From: Tellurirhabdus bombi
GTDB taxonomy: Bacteria > Bacteroidota > Bacteroidia > Cytophagales > Spirosomataceae
Length of the DNA stretch: 64,000 nt
Assembly (NCBI RefSeq): GCF_021484805.1
Contig: NZ_CP090557.1
Span: forward strand, 2,430,001-2,494,000
Reading direction: 5' to 3'
Part shown: one piece after another, positions 33,257-40,959 of the stretch
How the letters are laid out: each line of letters starts with the position of its first letter
Numbering within the stretch: position 1 is the first letter of the stretch
Position numbers and translations under genes: made by a program
The notes under the pieces: generated by a model
Told to the model about the DNA's origin: nothing
The model's database searches: none
Seen by the model: the letters and a program-made list of their open reading frames with translations, nothing else

Positions 33257-34618
33257 TTAAGGTCCTTCGGTGCGGGCTGTTTTCAGGATTTCGCAGCCAG
33301 AAAATTCAGGATCAATATTAATGTAGACATCGCCAACTGCTTTTTTAAACCAATCGTCGATGGCTTTATTCTTTTTGTTACCCATTACGATGTTCGCGAT
33401 CTTCTCATAATCGTCTTTTAGGCTGGCTGTATGCGGCTCAACCTTGCGCTTGTAGTAGAGCAGACGAACAGCACTTTTGCCATCTTCCATCCGGTACGCC
33501 ATCGGCTTACTAACCGTTCCTACCTTCATGGTGTCCAGCGTCATAAACAGGGTATAATCCATCGTGCCATCCAGCGGCATTAGCGCACTGTTGGTGTTCG
33601 GGTCGCGAATGATGCCGCCTGCGTCGGCGGTCGCTTTATCTTCTGAGTATTCTTTCGCGGCTTTTGCAAACTTCAGGGTATCTGCCACAATCAAATTGCG
33701 CAGGCTGTCTAGATAACGCGTTGGGGCAGTCAGGTCAAGGCGGTTATAATCCGGGCGCAGCAGGATGTGACGAGCGTGGTACTCAGCGCCGCGTGTTTCC
33801 AGCAACTGAATGAGGTGAAGACCATAGTCTGACTCAACAATATCCGACATTTCGTTCGGTTTGAGTTTCAGCGCCGCTCCTTCAAATTCGGGAACCATGG
33901 CGCCCCGTTTGGCAAAGCCCAGGTCGCCGTCTTTCTGGGCTGATCCTACGTCTTCCGAGAATTCCTTAGCTAATTTTCCAAAATCTTCTCCTTTTTCAAC
34001 CCGTGCTTTCAAGGCTAAAAGACGGTTCCGCAAATCAGCGCGCTGCTCTTTGGTCACTTTAGCCAAACGAACAATGTGGCCAATTTCAGCTTCTGCCGGA
34101 ATATAAGGCAAACTGTCTTTTGGAATGGTATTGAAAAACCTACGAACTTCGCTAGGAGAAATCTTAACGTCGTCGGTAATTTGCGTCTGCATCCGTTGCA
34201 TCAGCATCTGCTCTTTTACCTCTTGACGAACGTCATTTTTCAAGGCGTCCAGACTTTTTCCGTAGGCTTCAACAATGTTCTTCTCAGAGCCAAACTGCTG
34301 GGCCATGTACGACATCCGGGCATCGAGCTGGCTATCGATCATTTTGTCTTCAACGACAACCGAGTCAATTTCCGCCTTAGCCAAGAGCATTTTATTGATA
34401 ACCAGGCTTTCCAGGACCTGACATTTGGTCGGTGCTTTCTGGTTCTGCTCTTTGTACTGCTCAACAACTTTTTCAAGGTCTGATTTCAGTACGTAATAGT
34501 TGTCAATCTTAGCGACAATTTTATTAATGCTCGTCCCCTTACTTTGCGAAAACGCCGGGGAGGCAGAGACAGCCAGTGCGATCACCAGCCCCAACAAGGT
34601 ATTTCTAACGTGCTTCAT
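33257..34618 (-). CDS. Periplasmic SurA-like parvulin peptidyl-prolyl isomerase
   Basis: 453 residues from MKHVRNTLLGLVIALAVSA, a clear signal peptide ending at AFS-Q. The Met at 34645 would put nine extra polar residues before it. The layout is SurA-like: an N-terminal chaperone region (about 22-165), a first parvulin domain (about 173-278, AEIGHIVRL, GDLGFAKRGAMVPEFE, DYGLHLIQLLE), a degenerate second one (about 283-395, YHARHILLRP and GGIIRDPN), and a C-terminal helix. It probably escorts outer-membrane proteins. It lies just downstream of a second parvulin gene on the same strand. Confidence 0.92.
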   Translation of the reverse strand: MKHVRNTLLGLVIALAVSASPAFSQSKGTSINKIVAKIDNYYVLKSDLEKVVEQYKEQNQKAPTKCQVLESLVINKMLLAKAEIDSVVVEDKMIDSQLDARMSYMAQQFGSEKNIVEAYGKSLDALKNDVRQEVKEQMLMQRMQTQITDDVKISPSEVRRFFNTIPKDSLPYIPAEAEIGHIVRLAKVTKEQRADLRNRLLALKARVEKGEDFGKLAKEFSEDVGSAQKDGDLGFAKRGAMVPEFEGAALKLKPNEMSDIVESDYGLHLIQLLETRGAEYHARHILLRPDYNRLDLTAPTRYLDSLRNLIVADTLKFAKAAKEYSEDKATADAGGIIRDPNTNSALMPLDGTMDYTLFMTLDTMKVGTVSKPMAYRMEDGKSAVRLLYYKRKVEPHTASLKDDYEKIANIVMGNKKNKAIDDWFKKAVGDVYINIDPEFSGCEILKTARTEGP

Positions 34619-34729
34619 TCGTATGAATTCCGAATCTATTTCCAATTATAAGCGATTTAAAGAACGAGTGCAATTATTCTTACAAGGCTGGTTCTAGCAC
34701 CAATCCAGTAATTTACGTTATTTTTTTGA

Positions 34730-37072
34730 CTATTTGACCAGCTTACGAACCTCTTCGTCGTTTGCCTGTACCGGGAACTGCTGGCGTAAGCGGGAAAGTA
34801 GCTGCTTTTCCAGCACGACCTGGTAATCGTTGATAACGGCCCCGCGCGCTTCTTCGAAGGTTTTCTGACGGGGCGGCTCAATCCGCTCAATCATCACCAG
34901 CGCAAATTTGCCGTCGCGTTGCAGAGTCGCGTTGCCCGTTTTCCACTCTACACCGTCTACGTAAGGATTCTGCCCCTTTGTGAAAATACCTTCTTGCAAG
35001 GTCAACGTTGCCGGATTTTTTGCAGTCAACACCTTCGCCACATCGGCCCGCGAATTGGAAAACAAGCGGAACGTGATACGCCGCGCCTTCTCACCTTTGA
35101 CGCCAGGACGAAATTTGCCGTGGTCTTTCTCCATGATTCGCGCCAAAGGCACGCCATTGGCTGTTAGGTAATTAACTACATTTCGAATCCGACCTGCCGA
35201 AACCGTATCGCGTTCAGCGCCATCGGCTGAGCCAGCCACTTCAACAACATAATCCGGGTTTTTAATCAAAATCACCAGTAAATCAAACAGACCTTCCCGC
35301 GACTTCGACGTTAAGGCTGTCTGGTTGGCATCAAACCCCAACTCGGCTACCGACCGGCGAAGCTGGTACGGGCGTTTGGCCAGCATCTCAGACGCTTGTT
35401 GCAGGCTTTCGTTATCGGCAGCAACCAGCACCGTGGCAATGGCCCGTTGATCGTATTGGTATTTATTTTTGTTCTGTTCCCAAAGCTGCCGCTGCGCCAA
35501 GGAATCCGCCATGGATTTGTCCCAAACGTTGGTTTCCATCACCTGCGACAGCAAGACGCCGTCCCGAATGTCAGTCATTAAAGCCCGAAACTCAGGGTAC
35601 TTATTTTCAAGATTCTTTTCTTCCTGCTCAACCAATTTATCGTCCACAAACTTCCGGTATAAACGCTGCATTGTCACGCCAGCTACCGAACCCACGGGGC
35701 GGGGTTGCTGGTGCCGAGAGACGTAATCCAGAAATTCGTTCGTTGTGTACGCTTGTTTATTCACCTGTACGATGGTTTTGCGGTCAACCGTTGCATCCAG
35801 AGCCGGAATTTTCCAGCGTCCTTGCGTGAGACTGCTGTCGGCCAGATTCAGTACTTTTTTCAGCACATCACCCGATTCAGTTACGGTATATTGCGTCCGC
35901 AAGCGTTGAGCCAGGGCTTCCCGAATAACCTCGCCCCGCGTATCGGTAACCACTTTCTGACGCAACATAGGCATCAGTGCTTCGTACGATTCTGTCGGGA
36001 TACGCTCCAGCAACCGAACAATGTGCCAGCCGTACTGCGTCTGAATCGGTTTGGAATAACTTCCAGGCGTCGTCAAACCGAAAACGGCATCTTCAAAAGG
36101 TTCTGCCCAACGACGACCGCCAATAGCAATGACTGGCAAAACACCGCCCGTGTTGCGCGAATCTTTATCATCAGAATATTCACGCGCTAAATTATCAAAG
36201 GATTCGCCTTTTTGCAGGCGGCTGTAGACTTCATCAATGCGTTTCTGGGCGGCTTGCTGGCCTTCATCGCCCGCGCCCGGCGTAATCCGAACTAGAATAT
36301 GAGCCACCCGCGCCCGACCACGGTTTGGCCGGCGGCTGTTTACTTTCATTAAATGATAGCCTGCCCGGGCCCGGACTGGTGCCGAAATACTCCCATTCGG
36401 AGTGTTGTAAGCCGCGGACTCCAACGGATAAGTTAGCTGAAAAACAGAAAGGTAGCCTAAGTTGCCTCCGTTCGTCGCCGCGGTTGGATCTTTCGAATAT
36501 TGGCGAGCCAAGGCCGCAAAATCTTCGCCCGCTAAGGCTCTTTTCCGTAGGTCAATAATGGTGTTATAAGCTGCCAGTGTATCGGCTGGAGCAGCATCCT
36601 CCGGGACGGTAATCAACAAGTGAGAGGCGTTCACTTCTTCCTGAAGCCGTTGGTACGCTTCTGACGTGAGCGATTCAACCAGGGCTTTGTCATTGAGATA
36701 AGACTGGCCGAGTTGTTTGCGGTAAGTAGCGAGTTCTTCCCGAAAAGCTTCCGTAGTGTCGCGGCCTTCCTGTTCAGCAGCCAAGACTTTGAGTTTCAGA
36801 TTGGTATACAGATCAAAGTACTCGCGAATGTCGGTTCGGCGGCTTGAGTCAGCAGAAATCTGATTTTTAGTAAACGACTGAAAAAATTCGTCTGTCGTAA
36901 ACGTTTTGTTGCCCAGTTTCAGGATAACGGGTTCCGAGGGCGTCGCTGTTTTTGTTGCGGTTGACGATTTACAGCCTGTTAGTAAAGCACTCAGTAACAG
37001 GCTTAAAAAAGCAAATTTCAATACAAATGGCGATGTTGGAGTCAGAGCAGATCGCGGTGATTCTAAACGCAT
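34730..37072 (-). CDS. Parvulin-type foldase lipoprotein with embedded OmpA-like domain
   Basis: 780 residues. The lipoprotein signal has lipobox LLTGC (Cys34). An N-terminal helical region is followed by two parvulin domains, about 149-246 (SHLLITVP, GGNLGYLSVFQ, AGYHLMKV) and 255-357 (AHILVRITP, GGVLPVIAIGGRRW, YGWHIVRLLE). A second helical region precedes a stretch at about 575-672 that reads like an OmpA C-terminal domain (GFDANQTALTSKSREGL, KNPDYVVEVAGSADGAERD, RIRNVVNYLTANGV, GEKARRITFRLFS). The protein ends with a parvulin-associated tail. An alternative start is 37090. It is probably anchored in a membrane facing the periplasm and contacts peptidoglycan (inference). Confidence 0.88.
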   Translation of the reverse strand: MRLESPRSALTPTSPFVLKFAFLSLLLSALLTGCKSSTATKTATPSEPVILKLGNKTFTTDEFFQSFTKNQISADSSRRTDIREYFDLYTNLKLKVLAAEQEGRDTTEAFREELATYRKQLGQSYLNDKALVESLTSEAYQRLQEEVNASHLLITVPEDAAPADTLAAYNTIIDLRKRALAGEDFAALARQYSKDPTAATNGGNLGYLSVFQLTYPLESAAYNTPNGSISAPVRARAGYHLMKVNSRRPNRGRARVAHILVRITPGAGDEGQQAAQKRIDEVYSRLQKGESFDNLAREYSDDKDSRNTGGVLPVIAIGGRRWAEPFEDAVFGLTTPGSYSKPIQTQYGWHIVRLLERIPTESYEALMPMLRQKVVTDTRGEVIREALAQRLRTQYTVTESGDVLKKVLNLADSSLTQGRWKIPALDATVDRKTIVQVNKQAYTTNEFLDYVSRHQQPRPVGSVAGVTMQRLYRKFVDDKLVEQEEKNLENKYPEFRALMTDIRDGVLLSQVMETNVWDKSMADSLAQRQLWEQNKNKYQYDQRAIATVLVAADNESLQQASEMLAKRPYQLRRSVAELGFDANQTALTSKSREGLFDLLVILIKNPDYVVEVAGSADGAERDTVSAGRIRNVVNYLTANGVPLARIMEKDHGKFRPGVKGEKARRITFRLFSNSRADVAKVLTAKNPATLTLQEGIFTKGQNPYVDGVEWKTGNATLQRDGKFALVMIERIEPPRQKTFEEARGAVINDYQVVLEKQLLSRLRQQFPVQANDEEVRKLVK

Positions 37073-37191
37073 AATCAATAACCTATTCACGTAAGAGAAA
37101 CAGCATCTATCCGAAAATGGTTGCGGAAGCTGGCCTCACGTTTTTGGTATCAGGGAATTATCTTACTTGGAATAACGTACAAATATCGTGT

Positions 37192-37902
37192 TTATTTTCG
37201 GTCTTTCGCTCGGACACGCATTCGTTTTAACCGGATGTCGTATTCCAGTTCATAATCGAACGAATCGCGCAGGTGCTGGCCTGTGAAGTGGGCAGGAACA
37301 GACAGCTGGGATTGTTTACTGCTTTGCAAATCAGCGTCTTTTAGTTCAACGCTGCTTTGCCCCAGCAAGTCGTCCTGATCCAGCCGATCGGTTAGCTGAA
37401 CGCCTAGTCCGGCTGCTGTCAGTCCGAGCGTAACGTAACGCAGGGGCGTTAAGGCTTCGACCGCCAGCGCCAGGAAACCCGCCGGAACCTGCACCCACTG
37501 GTTAACCTGCTGAATGCGTTTGATTAATGCCTGGGTTGCTTCGTAGTCATCGACCTCAATGAGTACCAGCGACGCCACAACCTTGCCGTTTTTCGGAATT
37601 TCCAGCTGAATGGGCGACTGGCTGGCCAAGTTCGTAGACATTCCCTTCGTCATGGTCTGAATGCCCCAGGCGTTGTTGACAGCTCCAACCAATTGATTTT
37701 GACTGTTAAAGGCCGTTAGCGAATAAGCAATCATCACCTCATCTTTTCGGCTAATGGTCTCTTCCAGGTTGTTCGCTTTGATGGTACGCAACGCCATTTC
37801 GGCAGTCAGGGGTTTTTGGGAAGCACAGCCTACTACCTGAAGCAGAGTGAGAAATACAACGAAATGGGAAATAAGCTGCCTGCCTTTCTTTGGTAAAAAC
37901 AC
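37192..37902 (-). CDS. Lipoprotein of unknown function
   Basis: 236 residues, family not recognised. The N-terminus is a lipoprotein signal with lipobox VVGC (Cys26). The body begins with a helical segment (EMALRTIKANNLEETI), then alternates strands; residues 75-135 look like a beta-rich domain, and a mildly hydrophobic Gly/Ala stretch (VTLGLTAAGLGVQL) lies at about 165-180. The tail is basic (RLKRMRVRAKDRK). It follows the 110-residue gene on the same strand after 28 bases and precedes the parvulin gene by 101, so it may be co-transcribed with either. Confidence 0.75.
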   Translation of the reverse strand: MFLPKKGRQLISHFVVFLTLLQVVGCASQKPLTAEMALRTIKANNLEETISRKDEVMIAYSLTAFNSQNQLVGAVNNAWGIQTMTKGMSTNLASQSPIQLEIPKNGKVVASLVLIEVDDYEATQALIKRIQQVNQWVQVPAGFLALAVEALTPLRYVTLGLTAAGLGVQLTDRLDQDDLLGQSSVELKDADLQSSKQSQLSVPAHFTGQHLRDSFDYELEYDIRLKRMRVRAKDRK

Positions 37903-37930
37903 GTTTTTGGGATTTTAGCGGATGCTTCTT

Positions 37931-38266
37931 TTAAATTTCTTCAAGGGTCGATTCGCCGCTGGACAGATCGCCACTTGTCCACTGCCAGCGTTCATGCAAC
38001 CGAATCCGACCATCGGGGAGAATCTCCGGCGTAGAATGGCAACGCCCGGTCATCAACTGCCCCGCCTGATTTACGTGGTGGTACACCATATCCAGTTCAT
38101 TGTTAGGGCTTACGGTTGCCAGCAAATGCCCGTGAACAATGTCGCCACCGTTGTATTCGGCCCAAACCGTATTGCCTTCCTGCCGGTAGTGAAACCGCGT
38201 TTGTTCATTTACTTCTCCGTTATCCGTGTTGGACAGCGAGCGAAATACTTTGTTGTTATACATCAT
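37931..38266 (-). CDS. Small conserved protein, often labelled 'N-acetylglutamate synthase' in Bacteroidota
   Basis: 111 residues from MMYNNKVFRSLSNTDNGEVN. The beta-rich sequence contains FHYRQEGNTVWAEYNGGDIV, GHLLATVSPNNELDMVYHHV, then GQLMTGRCHSTPEILPDGRI and ends SGDLSSGESTLEEI. I recall near-identical motif order in small Bacteroidota proteins annotated as N-acetylglutamate synthase, but nothing here resembles a GNAT or kinase fold, so I consider that label unreliable. The longer frame from 38467 runs 67 codons back into the biotin carboxylase gene and is not the start. It begins 13 bases after the accC stop, so probably co-transcribed. Confidence 0.82.
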   Translation of the reverse strand: MMYNNKVFRSLSNTDNGEVNEQTRFHYRQEGNTVWAEYNGGDIVHGHLLATVSPNNELDMVYHHVNQAGQLMTGRCHSTPEILPDGRIRLHERWQWTSGDLSSGESTLEEI

Positions 38267-38279
38267 CCTTTTTACAAAT

Positions 38280-39782
38280 TTATCGCAGGCGATTTTCTTT
38301 CCATTTGCTACGCTGCACAGGCAAACTCGTTGCGGCAGATTCGGCTTTGGGCTTGCGTTGGTCCAGAAGCCAGGCTGCCAGCGTCGCGGCCAATTGGGTT
38401 TCTGTCGCGTCCGGCTGCGCCTGGAGCACCTGTGGCGTAAAGTATCGCTGCACAAAATGGGTGTCAAACTGACCGCTGCGAAACGCTTCGTGTTCCATCA
38501 CAAAACGGCAGAAAGGCAGTGTTGTCTGTACGCCTGAAATCTGGTATTCGTCAATGGCCCGAATCATTTTTTCAATGGCTTCCTCCCGCGTTGCTCCGTA
38601 CGTAATGAGTTTGGCAATCATTGGGTCGTAATAAATCGGAATAGCCATGCCCTGCTCAAAACCGTCGTCAACGCGAACCCCGTTGCCTTGTGGACGCACG
38701 TAGGTGTGCAAGGTGCCTACATCGGGGAGAAAATTGTTAGCGGGATCTTCAGCATACACCCGGATTTCGACCGCGTGTCCTTTAATTTCCAGCTCGTCCT
38801 GTTTAATGGTCAATGGTTTTCCCTCGGCAATGTAAATCATCTGCTTGACCAGATCGACGCCGGTAATTTGCTCCGTTACCGGGTGCTCAACCTGCAACCG
38901 CGTGTTCATTTCCAGGAAGTAAAAATTCAGCTGATCGTCAACGATAAACTCTACCGTTCCGGCCCCATAATAGCCGCAGGCGCGCGCTACGTCAACAGCG
39001 CAGCGGCCCATTTCGGCCCGAATTTCCGGCGTCAGAACAGCCGAAGGCGCTTCTTCTACTACTTTCTGGTGGCGGCGCTGAACAGAACATTCCCGTTCAA
39101 AAAGATGAATAATATTGCCGTGCTGATCGCCCAGAACCTGAATTTCGACGTGTCGGGGTGAGGTGACGTATTTTTCAATAAAGACAGAACCATCGCCAAA
39201 AGACGAAATAGCTTCGCTCACGGCCCGTTCCATCTGTTCATCAAATTCCTGCTCCATCTGCACAATCCGCATGCCCTTGCCACCACCACCCGCGCTGGCT
39301 TTGATCAGGATAGGATAGCCGATTTCAGCCGCCGTGCGTTTGGCGGCCTCGCGGTCGCTAATGGCGTCGGGGGTGCCTGGAACCATCGGGATGTTGTAGG
39401 TAGAAACGGCAGCCTTCGCGCCCAGTTTACTCCCCATCATTTCAATGGCTTCCGGCGAAGGGCCAACGAAGATGAGGCCAGCCTCCCGAACTGCGCGGGC
39501 AAAATTGGCATTTTCGGAGAGAAAACCGTAACCCGGATGGATGGCGTCCACCGCTAATTTTTTACAAACATCGATAATGACATCGGTCTGTAAGTATGAC
39601 TCCGATGAGGGCGGCGGGCCAACGCAGACCGCTTCGTCGGCATAGCGCACATGGGGCGAGAGCCGGTCGGCTTCGCTGTAAATAGCCACGGTACGAATGC
39701 CCATTTCGCGGCAGGTTCGCATGACGCGCAAGGCGATTTCGCCCCGGTTGGCAACTAAAAGTTTTCGGATGGCAGTAGTCAT
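38280..39782 (-). CDS. accC: Biotin carboxylase subunit (acetyl-/acyl-CoA carboxylase type)
   Basis: 500 residues. The N-terminal biotin carboxylase domain opens KLLVANRGEIALRVMRTCRE. The ATP-grasp domain has the Gly-rich loop KASAGGGGKGMRIV, HVEIQVLGDQHGNIIHL, RECSVQRRHQKVVEEAPS and the metal/bicarbonate segment FLEMNTRLQVEHPVTE. The C-terminal domain follows. About 50 residues after position 450 are extra compared with E. coli AccC and resemble acyl-CoA carboxylase subunits. It carboxylates a biotin carrier using ATP and bicarbonate. No biotin carrier or carboxyltransferase gene adjoins it, so acetyl-CoA versus other acyl-CoA substrate cannot be decided. Confidence 0.9.
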   Translation of the reverse strand: MTTAIRKLLVANRGEIALRVMRTCREMGIRTVAIYSEADRLSPHVRYADEAVCVGPPPSSESYLQTDVIIDVCKKLAVDAIHPGYGFLSENANFARAVREAGLIFVGPSPEAIEMMGSKLGAKAAVSTYNIPMVPGTPDAISDREAAKRTAAEIGYPILIKASAGGGGKGMRIVQMEQEFDEQMERAVSEAISSFGDGSVFIEKYVTSPRHVEIQVLGDQHGNIIHLFERECSVQRRHQKVVEEAPSAVLTPEIRAEMGRCAVDVARACGYYGAGTVEFIVDDQLNFYFLEMNTRLQVEHPVTEQITGVDLVKQMIYIAEGKPLTIKQDELEIKGHAVEIRVYAEDPANNFLPDVGTLHTYVRPQGNGVRVDDGFEQGMAIPIYYDPMIAKLITYGATREEAIEKMIRAIDEYQISGVQTTLPFCRFVMEHEAFRSGQFDTHFVQRYFTPQVLQAQPDATETQLAATLAAWLLDQRKPKAESAATSLPVQRSKWKENRLR

Positions 39783-39786
39783 GGCT

Positions 39787-39814
39787 CAAAAATAAGACTT
39801 CTTCGATTAATCAA
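39787..39814 (-). promoter_or_regulatory. Possible promoter for accC
   Basis: On the minus strand TATTTTTG (39794-39787) is preceded by TTG (39814-39812) at 17 bases. It lies only five bases before the ATG at 39782, so if used the mRNA would be almost leaderless. Confidence 0.35.
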
Positions 39815-39882
39815 TAGAGCAGGCCATATTTAATCCATTAATACCGTTTATCCAGAATTCACTACCGGTAGCTCAAAGATGG

Positions 39883-39914
39883 TTGATTGAGTTACCCCAA
39901 CGGCCTTAGGTTTG
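39883..39914 (+). promoter_or_regulatory. Bacteroidota-type promoter for the small lipoprotein gene
   Basis: TAGGTTTG at 39907-39914, with TTG at 39887-39889 (17-base gap) or 39883-39885 (21-base gap). It leaves a leader of about 35 nt before the ATG at 39956. Confidence 0.6.
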
Positions 39915-39955
39915 TATCCGTAAATAATATCAATCACAAAAAACAACAAATACTC

Positions 39956-40390
39956 ATGAAAAAGTTACTTGGTTTATTCCTCGTATTATCGGTTCTATTG
40001 ACAGCGTGTAACAAAGACAAAGACAAGGTTACACCTGAAAGTCCAGCTTCTGCTGTTGAGGGTAAGTACACCTTAAAGTCTTTAAGTTACAACATTGATG
40101 GAGATGTTGCTGATATTGAGAGACTGCCTTATACAGAAGGGGGGCAAACGCTTTCTGGAACAGTCAATTTGAGTAAGGTAGCAGATGACAAGGTTAAGAT
40201 GGCAGTGACCCTTAAAATCACAGGAGAGGAAGATCAAGTCTCTGATTTTGGCGAATATGAAGTACGGAAAGTCGGTTCTGCTTATGGTTTATTCCTTGAT
40301 GATGAGCGAGTAGGAGATGCTAACGGAAATAAAATCATCTATAATTTAGATTCTAAAGACTTCAGCTTTAAGTATACGGCTGAGAAATAA
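39956..40390 (+). CDS. Small lipoprotein of unknown function
   Basis: 144 residues from MKKLLGLFLVLSVLLTAC, a lipoprotein signal with Cys18 and a charged linker (NKDKDKVTPES). The rest is a beta-rich domain of about 110 residues (GKYTLKSLSYNIDGD, LSGTVNLSKVADDKV, KIIYNLDSKDFSFKYTAEK). This resembles the calycin/lipocalin-like domain of many small Bacteroidota lipoproteins in general shape, but I cannot name a family. The upstream Met at 39887 lies inside the promoter and is rejected. It has its own promoter and a strong terminator. Confidence 0.85.
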   Translation: MKKLLGLFLVLSVLLTACNKDKDKVTPESPASAVEGKYTLKSLSYNIDGDVADIERLPYTEGGQTLSGTVNLSKVADDKVKMAVTLKITGEEDQVSDFGEYEVRKVGSAYGLFLDDERVGDANGNKIIYNLDSKDFSFKYTAEK

Positions 40391-40410
40391 GTTGAGTGAA
40401 TTTATTGATG

Positions 40411-40446
40411 AAGCCAGACGCCAACCAGCGTCTGGCTTCTTTTTTG
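40411..40446 (+). terminator. Terminator after small lipoprotein gene
   Basis: Perfect 11-base arms 40411-40421 and 40428-40438, six-base loop, then a run of seven Ts. The VOC gene starts 31 bases further on. Confidence 0.9.
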
Positions 40447-40476
40447 TACTTTCCGCCCAAAAATTCGCTAAAAACA

Positions 40477-40869
40477 ATGCTAGGGCTCAAAAATATTCAT
40501 CACATCGCCATTATCTGTTCGGATTATGCCCGGTCAAAATACTTCTATACTGAGCTACTAGGCTTGAACATTATTCAGGAAATTTACCGGAGCGAGCGGG
40601 ATTCGTACAAGCTGGATCTGGCCCTTAACGACCAGTATGTTATTGAATTGTTCTCGTTTCCCAATCCGCCTTCCCGGCCCTCACGGCCCGAAGCAACCGG
40701 GTTGCGACACCTGGCTTTTGCCGTATCTGATGTGGCCGCTGCCAAACTTTTTTTAGAAGCGAAAGGCGTTGAAGTAGAAGCAATTCGCGTCGATTCGCAC
40801 ACGGGGCGCAAGTTTACATTCTTTATTGACCCCGATGGATTGCCCCTTGAATTATACGAAAGTGAATAG
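40477..40869 (+). CDS. VOC-superfamily (glyoxalase-fold) protein, YaeR/SMU1112c-like
   Basis: 130 residues from MLGLKNIHHIAIICSDY. Two beta-alpha-beta-beta-beta modules of the vicinal-oxygen-chelate fold are visible: HHIAIICSDYARSKYFYTEL and ATGLRHLAFAVSDVAAAKLF. Metal-ligand candidates are His8/His9, Glu in YVIELFSFP, His in LRHLAF and Glu in LPLELYES. This pattern matches the YaeR-like branch, whose substrate is not known. A Met at 40396 would place the start upstream of the terminator hairpin and is rejected. Confidence 0.88.
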   Translation: MLGLKNIHHIAIICSDYARSKYFYTELLGLNIIQEIYRSERDSYKLDLALNDQYVIELFSFPNPPSRPSRPEATGLRHLAFAVSDVAAAKLFLEAKGVEVEAIRVDSHTGRKFTFFIDPDGLPLELYESE

Positions 40870-40879
40870 CAGGGAGGGG

Positions 40880-40910
40880 TTTGTCGTTGCCGTAATTTCA
40901 CGTACTTTTG
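40880..40910 (+). promoter_or_regulatory. Strong Bacteroidota promoter for the alpha-oxoamine synthase gene
   Basis: TTTG (40880-40883), exactly 19 bases, then TACTTTTG (40903-40910): a full match to the Bacteroidota consensus. The expected leader before the GTG start at 40960 is about 43 nt. Confidence 0.8.
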
Positions 40911-40959
40911 CACTTATTACATTGAGGTGTTCATAATAAACTAATAAACACGCTATAAA

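Noticed and set aside
35705-36190. 161-codon plus-strand frame
   Set aside because: Antisense to the parvulin lipoprotein gene, whose two parvulin domains are clear.
38267-38467. Upstream extension of the 111-residue gene
   Set aside because: Runs antisense-free but in another frame through the accC 3' end; product is Arg/Pro/Trp-rich and not conserved-looking.
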